Part shown: piece by piece, positions 1-7,738 of the stretch
Layout: every line of letters starts with the position of its first letter
Position numbering within the stretch: the first letter of the stretch is position 1
DNA from: Bacteroidota bacterium
Lineage (GTDB): Bacteria; Bacteroidota; Bacteroidia; Chitinophagales; Chitinophagaceae
DNA: 17,981 bases
Assembly: GCA_023391315.1 (NCBI GenBank)
Contig: JAEWBD010000452.1
Span: 1-17,981, forward strand
Reading direction: 5' to 3'
Made by a program: the position numbers and the translations under genes
Notes under the pieces: generated by a model
Database searches by the model: none
What the model was told of the DNA's origin: nothing
Seen by the model: the letters and a program-made list of their open reading frames with translations, nothing else

Positions 1-1978
1 CTTTATTGAAATATGCGAATCTTCTATTAAGTATTTGCGTGGTAAAAAATTTGAATTACTGCCCGATTTTCAAACAGGCGGCATGATGGATGCCAGCAAT
101 TACAGCGAAGGAAAACGCGGCGGCAAAATTCGTGTGCGTGCAGCCATTGAAGAACGCGATAAAAAAACGCTCATTATAAAAAGCATTCCTTATGGCATAA
201 CCACATCAACCTTGATGGATTCGATTGTAAAAGCAAACGATCAGGGGAAAATCAAAATAAAAAAAGTTACAGATGCTACGGCAAAGCATGTGGAAATACT
301 GGTGGAGCTGGCATCAGGCATTTCACCTGATATAACTATTGATGCCTTATATGCTTTTACCGATTGTGAAATAAGCATTTCACCTAATGCTTGTGTAATT
401 GTTGATCAGAAACCAAGGTTTGTTGGTGTTCACGACTTGCTTAAAATATCTGTTGACAGAACAAAGGATCTTTTAAAACGCGAACTGGAAATTAAGCTTG
501 GTGAACTGGAAGATAAATGGCATTATACTTCGCTCGAAAAAATATTCTTTGAAGAAAAAATTTATAAAGAGCTTGAAAAGAAACATGAAACATGGGATAA
601 AGTGATTGCTGCGATTGACAAGGCATTCGATCCGTTTAAAAAGAAATTAAAACGGGCTGTAACAAGAGAAGATATTTTAAAGCTTACCGAAAAACCTGTT
701 CGTAGAATTTACCGCCTTGACATAGATGAATTGAACGAACAGATAAAAGGTATTGAAGCAGAAATCAAACAGGTAAAGCACGACCTGGCTAACCTGGTTG
801 ATTTTACAGTGGCTTACTTCGAAAACCTTTTAAAGAAATATGGCAAAGGCCGGGAACGCAAAACAGAAATAAAACCCTTCGATACTATACAGGCAAAACA
901 GGTGGCTATTGCCAATACAAAACTATACATCAACCGCGAAGAGGGTTTTATTGGAACCGGTTTAAAGAAAGATGAATTTTTATGCGATTGTTCTGAGTTT
1001 GATGATATCATTGCTTTTACCAAACGCGGTATGATGAAAGTGATAAAAGTGGCCGATAAAACTTTCATTGGCAAAGACATTCTGCATGCTGCAGTTTTCT
1101 TAAAGAATGATGACCGTACCACTTATAACATGATTTATACGGATGGCAAAACCGGTACCAGTTATGCAAAGCGTTTTAATGTAACCGCTGTTACCCGCGA
1201 TAAAGAATATGACCTTACTAAGGGCAGTGATAAAAGCAAGGTGCAGTATTTATCGGTAAACCCAAATGGTGAAGCCGAGGTGGTAAAAATAACGTTAAGC
1301 CCTAACTGCTCCGCACGCAATAAAGAATTTGATTTTTATTTTGAAACCCTTGATATAAAAGGGCGTGGCAGCATGGGCAACCAGGTTACAAAGTATCCTG
1401 TTCGCACTGTAAAGTTTAAAGAAAAAGGCACCGCTACTTTAGCCGGCAGAAAGCTTTGGTTTGATAATGTTTACGGCAGGTTAAATGGTGATGAGAAAGG
1501 CATTTTACTGGGCAGTTTTGAAGCAGAAGATAAAATCCTCATTCTTTATAAAGATGGCAGTTACGAACTCACCGATCTTGAATTAACGCAACGCTTTGAT
1601 GCAGATAAAATAGCATTGATAGAAAAATTTGAGCCAGAAAAAATCATCACTGCTGTATATGGCGATCTTGACAAGAAACAATATTTTGTTAAGCGGTTTA
1701 AAATTGAAACATCAACACTGCATAACAAATTTTTCTTCATAAAAGAAGACAAGCATGTTGAACTGGAAACGGTAACAACAATTGATGACCCGGTTTTATA
1801 TTTTGAAAAAGGCCGCGGCGCACAAACACAAAAAATAAAATATAAGATTGGAAAAAATATAGAAGTTACCGGCTGGAAAGCTGTGGGAACAAGGTTTGAG
1901 GACTACAGCAAATCTGTAAAAATGCATTGGGTGGAACCGGCTGACGGAGCTAATGCGCAACAGAGTTTGTTTGAGTAA
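1..1978 (+). CDS. parC: DNA topoisomerase IV subunit A (partial, 5' end off window)
   Basis: This is the A subunit of a type IIA topoisomerase, which with ParE decatenates and relaxes chromosomal DNA in the cytoplasm. The frame is open from base 2 to the TAA at 1976-1978, giving 658 visible codons; a TTG at 35 is internal, because in-frame codons continue upstream to the edge. The fragment begins just before the tower-domain motif LPDFQTGG and continues with EGKRGGKIRVRA and the IPYG segment. A helical coiled-coil region follows (roughly visible residues 150-280), then a C-terminal beta-pinwheel with repeated strands. The winged-helix domain and catalytic tyrosine lie upstream and cannot be checked. 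A degenerate GyrA-box-like motif, KGRGSMGN, lies near 1357-1381. I prefer ParC to GyrA because the canonical QRRGGKG box is absent and the pinwheel is divergent, as in Bacteroidota ParC. parE would be expected to the left, outside the window. Confidence 0.92.
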   Translation, partial: FIEICESSIKYLRGKKFELLPDFQTGGMMDASNYSEGKRGGKIRVRAAIEERDKKTLIIKSIPYGITTSTLMDSIVKANDQGKIKIKKVTDATAKHVEILVELASGISPDITIDALYAFTDCEISISPNACVIVDQKPRFVGVHDLLKISVDRTKDLLKRELEIKLGELEDKWHYTSLEKIFFEEKIYKELEKKHETWDKVIAAIDKAFDPFKKKLKRAVTREDILKLTEKPVRRIYRLDIDELNEQIKGIEAEIKQVKHDLANLVDFTVAYFENLLKKYGKGRERKTEIKPFDTIQAKQVAIANTKLYINREEGFIGTGLKKDEFLCDCSEFDDIIAFTKRGMMKVIKVADKTFIGKDILHAAVFLKNDDRTTYNMIYTDGKTGTSYAKRFNVTAVTRDKEYDLTKGSDKSKVQYLSVNPNGEAEVVKITLSPNCSARNKEFDFYFETLDIKGRGSMGNQVTKYPVRTVKFKEKGTATLAGRKLWFDNVYGRLNGDEKGILLGSFEAEDKILILYKDGSYELTDLELTQRFDADKIALIEKFEPEKIITAVYGDLDKKQYFVKRFKIETSTLHNKFFFIKEDKHVELETVTTIDDPVLYFEKGRGAQTQKIKYKIGKNIEVTGWKAVGTRFEDYSKSVKMHWVEPADGANAQQSLFE

Positions 1979-2023
1979 GCAACTTTAAATAAGCAGTTTT
2001 AACGCAATACTTTAATACACTTC

Positions 2024-2054
2024 TTGAAAAGCTTAGCTATTGCCGTTAGCTTTG
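2024..2054 (+). promoter_or_regulatory. Bacteroidota-type sigma-A promoter of the ABC-F gene
   Basis: TTG at 2024-2026 is followed after 20 bases by TAGCTTTG at 2047-2054. This fits the known Bacteroidota primary-sigma consensus (-33 TTG, -7 TAnnTTTG), including its usual 19-21 base spacing. It lies 18 bases before the ATG at 2073, so the inferred leader is only about a dozen bases. It suggests the ABC-F gene is transcribed independently of parC. This is a pattern match only; no start-site data are available. Confidence 0.7.
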
Positions 2055-2072
2055 CGCATTTAAAAATTAGCA

Positions 2073-4028
2073 ATGCTCGCAGGTTTTAATAATGTAACAT
2101 TTGAATTTGGTTCAAGGATTATTGTAGAAGATGCCACCTGGCATATACAGCCGGGAGAAAGAATTGGTTTGATAGGCTATAACGGCACCGGCAAATCAAC
2201 TTTATTAAAATTGCTTGTAGGCGAATACCAGCCTTCCGCCGGAACGGTTGAGCGCAGCCGCAGCACTTCTGTCGGTTACCTGCACCAGGATCTTTTAAGC
2301 TTCGATACTAATGATTCTATCCTTGATGTGGCATTGGGCGCTTTTGAAAAAATAAAACAGCTTGAAAAGGAAATTGAAGATTTGGGTAATGAGCTTGAAA
2401 AAACTTCAGACGAAAAAACATTATTGCTTTATTCGGATAAACTGCATGAGCTCGAAATACTTGGCGGTTACAATATTCATCATAAAACAGAAGAAGTTTT
2501 ACAGGGATTAGGTTTTTCAAACGACGATTTAAACCGGCCATATAAAGAATTCAGCGGTGGCTGGCGTATGCGTGTGCTGCTCGCAAAAATGATATTGCAG
2601 CAGCCTGACCTGTTATTACTGGATGAACCTACCAACCACCTGGATCTGCCCTCCATTGAATGGCTTGAAAAATATTTGCTGCATTACAAAGGCAGCGTTG
2701 TAATAGTAAGCCATGATAAATATTTTCTGAACCGCATGGTTACAAAAATTGTTGAATTGTACCAGCAACAACTGCATATTTATTCAGGCAATTATGATTA
2801 CTATGAAATAGAAAAAGAACAACGTATAGAAATTCAGCAGCGGGCTTATGAAAACCAGCAGGATTTTATACGCCAGAATGAAAGGTTAATAGAACGCTTC
2901 AGGGCCAAGGCCAGCAAGGCATCGATGGCGCAAAGTCTTATCAAAAAATTAGACAGGCTTGACCGTATAGAAAATGTGGAAATTGAAAGGCCCAATCTTA
3001 AAATTAATTTCAGGGTTGATAAACAGCCCGGAAAAATACTGGCATCGCTTAAGCATGCAACCAAACAATTCGGTAATAATCTTATCATAGAAAATACGGG
3101 TGCAGAAATTGACCGCGGTGATAAAATTGCACTGATAGGCGCCAACGGAAAGGGTAAATCAACCATTTTAAGAATGATTGCCGGCACAGAGCCTTTTGAA
3201 GGTGAAAGAAGCTGGGGCCACAATGTTGATGAAAGTTTTTATGCGCAGCATCAACTGGAAGCCTTGAATTTAAACAATACCATTCTGGAAGAGATGATGT
3301 TATGCGGCAGCGGCAAAACAGAGCTTGAACTGAGATCGTTACTAGGCTGTTTTTTGTTTAGCGGCGATGATGTAGAAAAGAAGATACGTGTGTTAAGCGG
3401 TGGTGAAAAAGCAAGGGTTGCACTGGCAAAAGTTATTGCAGGGAAGGCCAATTTTTTATTACTGGATGAACCCACCAACCACTTAGATATTCATAGCGTT
3501 GAATTATTAAGTGAAGCTTTAAATAAATATGAAGGCAGTTATATCCTGGTGAGCCACGACAGGTATTTTGTTTCTAAAACAGCCAATAAAATATGGGAAA
3601 TTGTTGACCATGAAATAAAAGAATTTAAAGGCAGTTACGAAGAATATGTGCAGTGGAAAGAAAGAATGAAACAGGCCGCCGTTAGTAATCAGCGGTCAAC
3701 CGTAAACAGCCAGCAGTCAACAGAAAAGCCGGCAGGGAATAATGAAAAAGTTTTGGATAATAAACCTCCTGCATTAAATAATCAAAACCGCGAACAGCAA
3801 AAAGAATTGCAGAAGCTGCAAAAGCAGTTCAGCAAAGCAGAAGCGCATTTGAATGAATTAAATCAGCAAAAAACAAATATCGAAAGTGATTTGGCGAACC
3901 CTGAATATTATGCAGACAGAACCAGGTTTGTTGAGCTGGAAGAACGTTATAAATCTGTTCAGCAAAAAATAGCCATTGCCAACAAAGAATATGAATTATT
4001 GTTTGAAAAAATAATGCAGGCAGAATAA
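2073..4028 (+). CDS. ABC-F family ATPase (Uup/YdiF-like, tandem nucleotide-binding domains)
   Basis: This is a cytoplasmic duplicated ATPase with no membrane segments. ABC-F proteins bind the ribosomal E site and relieve stalled or misfolded translation states; some confer resistance to ribosome-targeting antibiotics. The first domain has Walker A GYNGTGKST (residues 35-43), signature FSGGW (160-164), Walker B ending LDEP (183-186) and H-loop SHD. A charged interdomain linker (about 245-315) follows. The second domain has Walker A GANGKGKST (356-364), signature LSGGE (441-445) and Walker B LLLDEPTNHLD (462-472). Residues 532-575 form a low-complexity Gln/Asn/Ser-rich linker, and 575-645 a predicted C-terminal coiled coil as in Uup/YdiF types. 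At 651 residues it is normal for ABC-F proteins with a C-terminal extension. Nothing in the context points to antibiotic resistance, so a housekeeping role is more likely. It converges on the next gene with a 14-base gap. Confidence 0.93.
   Translation: MLAGFNNVTFEFGSRIIVEDATWHIQPGERIGLIGYNGTGKSTLLKLLVGEYQPSAGTVERSRSTSVGYLHQDLLSFDTNDSILDVALGAFEKIKQLEKEIEDLGNELEKTSDEKTLLLYSDKLHELEILGGYNIHHKTEEVLQGLGFSNDDLNRPYKEFSGGWRMRVLLAKMILQQPDLLLLDEPTNHLDLPSIEWLEKYLLHYKGSVVIVSHDKYFLNRMVTKIVELYQQQLHIYSGNYDYYEIEKEQRIEIQQRAYENQQDFIRQNERLIERFRAKASKASMAQSLIKKLDRLDRIENVEIERPNLKINFRVDKQPGKILASLKHATKQFGNNLIIENTGAEIDRGDKIALIGANGKGKSTILRMIAGTEPFEGERSWGHNVDESFYAQHQLEALNLNNTILEEMMLCGSGKTELELRSLLGCFLFSGDDVEKKIRVLSGGEKARVALAKVIAGKANFLLLDEPTNHLDIHSVELLSEALNKYEGSYILVSHDRYFVSKTANKIWEIVDHEIKEFKGSYEEYVQWKERMKQAAVSNQRSTVNSQQSTEKPAGNNEKVLDNKPPALNNQNREQQKELQKLQKQFSKAEAHLNELNQQKTNIESDLANPEYYADRTRFVELEERYKSVQQKIAIANKEYELLFEKIMQAE
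3693..3727 (+). repeat. degenerate heptanucleotide tandem repeat inside the ABC-F gene
   Basis: Five consecutive 7-base units are visible: cggtcaa, ccgtaaa, cagccag, cagtcaa, cagaaaa. They resemble each other around the pattern cagtcaa. Because 7 is not a multiple of 3, the translated peptide repeats every 7 residues (QRSTVNS then QQSTEK). The reading frame stays open, and the repeat falls in the flexible linker between the second ATPase domain and the C-terminal coiled coil, where an insertion should be tolerated. Confidence 0.55.
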
Positions 4029-4042
4029 AACGGCTGACGGTA

Positions 4043-4939
4043 TTAAAACACTTCCGCAATCATACACCGGGCACTGCCACCGCCATTCATTTCAATTGTA
4101 TCGAGTTTTGAATAAATAATGCGGTTATATTTTTGAAGGATACTTAATTCCTCGTATGTGAGCGATTTATGCGCCTGCTCCGACATTACCAGTATCTTTT
4201 CTCCCTTTTTATTTTCCACTTGCAGCATATTGCCCGCAAAGCGGTTCATCTGCTCATAAGAAATAGGTAATACGTCTTTGCCTGTTTTTTCTATAGTTTC
4301 CACAACATTGGCCCGCTCATCTGCATCTTTAATTGATTCAAGGCATATCACCACATAGTTATCTGCCACGCTCATCATAACATTGGTATGATAAATCGCA
4401 ATACCGCTGGCATCGGTTGCGGTAAAACTGCAGGGCCTGTAACCCATCCTTGCACAAAAATCTTCCAGCACAGCTTTATTCGTTCTTTCAGAAAGGCAGG
4501 CATAAGCAATTTTATTTTTACGGTCTAACACCATGCTGCCTGTTCCCTCAAGAAATACATTTTCCTTTTCGTAACCTGACAGGTCAATGGTTTCAGTGAT
4601 TGGAAATTTATCATGAATCATATTCAGTATGGCCTGCTTTCTTTCTGCTCTGCGATTTTCCGCATACATGGGATATAACACAATAGTGCAATTATGGAAT
4701 GATATCCAGTTATTGGGAAAAATAGAATCGGGTGTATGCGGTTCGGGTGTATCATTTACCACAATAACTTCAATGTCATTTTCACGCAGCTTGTCAACAA
4801 AAGCATCAAACTCTTCCAAAGCTTTTACCTGGGCTGCTTCTGCATTGCCCGCCGCCTGAAATTTATTATTAACCGCCGTTTGTGCATTATAGGCAAATGC
4901 GACCGGGCGTATCATTAAAATTTTATTTGTGTTTTGCAT
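4043..4939 (-). CDS. ctlX: Citrulline-utilisation hydrolase CtlX family (amidinotransferase/DDAH fold)
   Basis: This is a member of the guanidino-group-modifying (beta/alpha propeller) superfamily that also contains arginine deiminase and dimethylarginine dimethylaminohydrolase. The CtlX group is associated with citrulline breakdown. The 298-residue protein begins with a typical KILMIRPVAFAYN strand and has the substrate-loop motif PDSIFPNNW (70-78). Next come LEGTGSMV (130-137) with an acidic candidate at Glu131, the catalytic-His region YHTNV (183-187, His184), and the C-terminal nucleophile motif GGGSARCM (286-293, Cys292). All expected catalytic positions appear present, so it should be active. 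It is cytoplasmic, with no signal peptide. It lies 148 bases downstream of the antiporter gene on the same strand and ends 14 bases from the convergent ABC-F stop. No other arginine or citrulline genes are in view, so the substrate remains an inference from family. Confidence 0.85.
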   Translation of the reverse strand: MQNTNKILMIRPVAFAYNAQTAVNNKFQAAGNAEAAQVKALEEFDAFVDKLRENDIEVIVVNDTPEPHTPDSIFPNNWISFHNCTIVLYPMYAENRRAERKQAILNMIHDKFPITETIDLSGYEKENVFLEGTGSMVLDRKNKIAYACLSERTNKAVLEDFCARMGYRPCSFTATDASGIAIYHTNVMMSVADNYVVICLESIKDADERANVVETIEKTGKDVLPISYEQMNRFAGNMLQVENKKGEKILVMSEQAHKSLTYEELSILQKYNRIIYSKLDTIEMNGGGSARCMIAEVF

Positions 4940-5087
4940 ACGTCAATAATTTTTATTCACTTTAACCTGATGATTTAACTAAGTGTTCTTTACGCATATT
5001 TCGGTACAATAAAGAAGCCGTTTTAAATGCTCTATATTAAAAGTTATAAAAAAAATTGGATTTATTGCAGAATATTAATATGAATAG

Positions 5088-6692
5088 TTATTCTGCATTT
5101 CCGTCGAGGCTTTCCTCCTCCAGGTCAAGCCTGTTTTCAATAAGCCTTAGGATATCGTCGTCAAAATCAGGATGCCTGCGAAAAGAATGCAGCACGGAGC
5201 GCTCCTTCTCTGAAATATTAAGCATAACCAATTTAAATTGTGCTATCATTTCTGCAGCCCGCTTCCGTGCGCCATCACCTTCATTTGCTTTATGTAAGAG
5301 CTCCGCTTTATACTTTAAAAAATCGTACTTCTGTTTTAATAATATATTCTCCTTTACATATTCGTTATAGGTGGTTTGCATGTTGGTTACAGCGGTTGTA
5401 TTTAAGGCAATTTCCAATTCAAACACCTGCTCATCTTCCGTTTTATTTGCAGGAATGGTTTCCGGCTCAACCTTTCTTATCACCCATGGCAAAGCAAGGC
5501 CCTGCCCTACCAGTGTAACAATAATAACTGTGAATGTTATAAATAAGATTAAGTTCCGGTTTGGAAAAGGCTGCCCGTTAACAGCAAACGGTATGGCAAG
5601 TGCAGATGCGAGTGAAACAACGCCACGCATGCCTACCCAGCTTAAAACAAGCGGGTTTCTCCAGCCCGGTTTATCGTAAGCAACTGTTATGTACTGGCTG
5701 ATAAACCTCGTAAACATTACAGAAAAAAAACCGGCAATGGTTCTCGCAAAAATTACTACAAGGCAAATGATTAAAGCAATAGATAACGCATTGAAAAACG
5801 ACAGGCTTTGTATGCCTTCGGCTATATCCGGGAATTGCAGGCCAATAAGAAAGAAAACAATTGAATTCAATATAAAAACAATGGCAGACCATAAAGCGCC
5901 CGATTTAAGCCTGCTTTTATGCGAAAAAACAAAATGGTTTTGATAAGCGATGTACAGCCCGCCGCTTACTACCGCCAGCACACCCGAAACATGAAATTCT
6001 TCAGCCGTAAGGTAGATAGCATACGGTATTACGAGTGTTAAGGCTGTATCTATATTGGGTGTTGTTGGCAGCCATTTATACACCATATAAAATAAAAAAC
6101 CGAATGCAAGCCCAATGGCAATACCTGCAACGGATACCCAAATAAAACTGCCTGCTGCCTCATACCACACAAAATGATTGGTAGATATGGCAACGAGTGC
6201 AAAACGAAAAAGTGTTAAGCTCGTTGCGTCGTTCAGGAGGCTTTCGCCTTCCAGAATATCTTTAGTGCTTTTAGGCAATGGCACAAATTTTAAAATAGCG
6301 GTGGCGGCCGCTGCATCGGGTGGGGAAATAATAGCGCCTAATAAAAAGCCCTGTGCTAATGTAAAGCCCGGAATGAGCCAATAACTTATAAAGGCAACTG
6401 CGGTAGCTGTAAATAAAACAAACCCCAATGCCATTGCGGTAATAATGCGCCGCCATTTCCACAAACCTTTCAGCGACATGTTTTGCGAAGCATCATATAA
6501 AATAGGCGGCAGTATAACAAGAAATACAACCTGTGGGTCAATGTGAACGATTGGCACACCCGGAATGAATCCAATCACAAGACCGGCCAGCACAAGAAAA
6601 ATAGGATGGGCTATCTTTACTTTTTGAGCTATCAGCACTAAAAAACACACACTTACAATTAATCCGATGCAAAGAAGAATGATATTTTCCAT
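5088..6692 (-). CDS. CPA1-family Na+/H+ antiporter
   Basis: This is an inner-membrane cation/proton exchanger of the CPA1 (NhaP/YjcE/NHE-like) family, used for pH and sodium homeostasis. Residues 1 to about 405 are strongly hydrophobic and compatible with 12-13 membrane helices. Family motifs are visible: FLVILPPILYDAS (57-69), ISPPDAAAATAI (122-133, Asp126 as the likely ion-site acid), EGESLLNDATS (148-158, Asn154-Asp155) and SWVGMRGVVSLA (351-362, Arg356). From about 406 to 534 there is a soluble, highly charged, largely helical cytoplasmic tail. In many relatives the first motif reads SPTD; here it is SPPD. The gene is upstream of ctlX on the same strand (148-base gap) and divergent from the mtfA-like gene. 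It could be a Na+/H+ or a K+/H+ exchanger; sequence alone does not settle this. Confidence 0.9.
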   Translation of the reverse strand: MENIILLCIGLIVSVCFLVLIAQKVKIAHPIFLVLAGLVIGFIPGVPIVHIDPQVVFLVILPPILYDASQNMSLKGLWKWRRIITAMALGFVLFTATAVAFISYWLIPGFTLAQGFLLGAIISPPDAAAATAILKFVPLPKSTKDILEGESLLNDATSLTLFRFALVAISTNHFVWYEAAGSFIWVSVAGIAIGLAFGFLFYMVYKWLPTTPNIDTALTLVIPYAIYLTAEEFHVSGVLAVVSGGLYIAYQNHFVFSHKSRLKSGALWSAIVFILNSIVFFLIGLQFPDIAEGIQSLSFFNALSIALIICLVVIFARTIAGFFSVMFTRFISQYITVAYDKPGWRNPLVLSWVGMRGVVSLASALAIPFAVNGQPFPNRNLILFITFTVIIVTLVGQGLALPWVIRKVEPETIPANKTEDEQVFELEIALNTTAVTNMQTTYNEYVKENILLKQKYDFLKYKAELLHKANEGDGARKRAAEMIAQFKLVMLNISEKERSVLHSFRRHPDFDDDILRLIENRLDLEEESLDGNAE

Positions 6693-6834
6693 TTATATTT
6701 TTAAGTATTAGCAATGGTAAGATATAATAATTTCATTTCTTATTGTACCGCCTGCTAAAAAATCAATACTTTACAAATAATGCACAAAAAAAGTTATTTT
6801 ATGTTGAGGCGCGGCATTGGCCCGGGCATGTTTT

Positions 6835-6852
6835 AACCATGGTTTTATAACC
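6835..6852. promoter_or_regulatory. overlapping inverted repeats in the divergent antiporter/mtfA intergenic region
   Basis: AACCATGGTT (6835-6844) is a perfect palindrome. Its right arm GGTT also pairs with AACC at 6849-6852 across a 4-base loop. The element sits 20 bases before the ATG at 6873. It could be an operator or simply chance; no matching promoter pair was recognised beside it. Confidence 0.25.
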
Positions 6853-6872
6853 GTAATTTTTTGCAGGTAAAT

Positions 6873-7658
6873 ATGACAGGACTTATTATTTTTTTAATTG
6901 CAATGCCCATTATTGGGGTACTTATATGGCGCTCCGGCAAGCGAAAACAAAACGGGTTTATACTGCCCCATGATTTTCGTGCATTGCTTAACGGGCACGT
7001 TGCATTTTACAAGCATCTCAATGAAGATGATAAAACAAAATTTGAAAACCGCATAAAAGATTTCCTTTCATACACACGCATCACAGCCGTGAACACTGAA
7101 ATAACAGATCTTGATAAACTGCTTGTTGCATCAAGCGCCATTATACCAACCTTTGGTTTTAACTGGCATTATTATAACCTCACAGATGTATTGTTATATG
7201 ATGGAACTTTTAGTGAAGATGAATTTGCCATTAATGCAAAAAGCAGTAATGTATTGGGCATGGTTGGCACCGGCGCCATGCAAAGAATGATGATATTATC
7301 AAAGCCTGCATTGCGGCAGGGTTTTGCCAATGAAATTTCGAGAAGCAATACGGGCATTCATGAATTTGTGCACTTACTTGACAAAGCTGATGGCGATACA
7401 GATGGCGTTCCCGAAGAGCTTATGAGCCGGCAATATGCCATTCCCTGGCTTAAATATATGAGTGAAGAAATAGAAAAGATGAAGGAAGGAAAATCTGACA
7501 TTAATATTTACGGTGCTACCAATAAAGCAGAATTTTTTGCCGTGGCTTCAGAATATTTCTTTGGCTCACCAGAACGCTTCAATAAAAACCATCCTGAATT
7601 GTTTGAACTGATGACAAAAATTTTTCATCAAAAACCCGAAACAGAAAAACCATTGTAA
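6873..7658 (+). CDS. mtfA: MtfA-like zinc peptidase with N-terminal membrane anchor
   Basis: This is a zinc-dependent peptidase of the MtfA family. In E. coli MtfA binds the repressor Mlc/DgsA and is a metallopeptidase. The zinc motif is HEFVH (163-167), and a third ligand is likely Glu220 in the segment NKAEFFAVASEYFF, which aligns with E. coli MtfA PAECFAVLSEYFF. The sequence ILPHDF before the catalytic part and GVPEELMSRQYAIPW after it also fit the family. Residues 3-19 form a hydrophobic helix followed by Arg/Lys, consistent with a single N-terminal membrane anchor and a cytoplasmic peptidase domain; the E. coli protein lacks this. I chose the ATG at 6873 (261 residues) over an in-frame TTG at 6861, because it puts Met directly before the hydrophobic helix. 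It starts 180 bases from the divergent antiporter gene and precedes metF by 80 bases. Whether it acts on an Mlc-like repressor here is unknown. Confidence 0.85.
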   Translation: MTGLIIFLIAMPIIGVLIWRSGKRKQNGFILPHDFRALLNGHVAFYKHLNEDDKTKFENRIKDFLSYTRITAVNTEITDLDKLLVASSAIIPTFGFNWHYYNLTDVLLYDGTFSEDEFAINAKSSNVLGMVGTGAMQRMMILSKPALRQGFANEISRSNTGIHEFVHLLDKADGDTDGVPEELMSRQYAIPWLKYMSEEIEKMKEGKSDINIYGATNKAEFFAVASEYFFGSPERFNKNHPELFELMTKIFHQKPETEKPL

Positions 7659-7691
7659 TCATCCTGAATGCCCGTTCGTTTACATACCGTT

Positions 7692-7707
7692 ATTGGCGTT
7701 TGCCAAT
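7692..7707 (+). promoter_or_regulatory. short perfect hairpin between mtfA and metF
   Basis: ATTGGC (7692-7697) and GCCAAT (7702-7707) form a perfect 6-base-pair stem around a 4-base loop, 32 bases before the metF ATG. No U-tract follows, so it is not a normal intrinsic terminator. It may be an operator or a leader hairpin. Confidence 0.3.
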
Positions 7708-7738
7708 TCACGTGTATATTGCACCACTTTTTTTGAAG

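Noticed and set aside
814..1122. A 102-codon minus-strand frame inside parC
   Set aside because: Antisense shadow within a conserved coding region, with no protein features of its own.
5371..5679. Open frames antisense to the antiporter gene (also 5056-5370, 5240-5518, 5689-5943)
   Set aside because: They lie opposite a well-supported gene and show no family features; they are shadows of its codon pattern.
6861..6872. TTG at 6861 as start of the mtfA-like gene
   Set aside because: The ATG at 6873 is only four codons downstream and places Met directly before the hydrophobic anchor.
7700..7738. TTG at 7700 as start of metF
   Set aside because: It would add 13 residues not typical of MetF and would put the 7692-7707 hairpin across the start; the ATG at 7739 gives the normal N-terminus.
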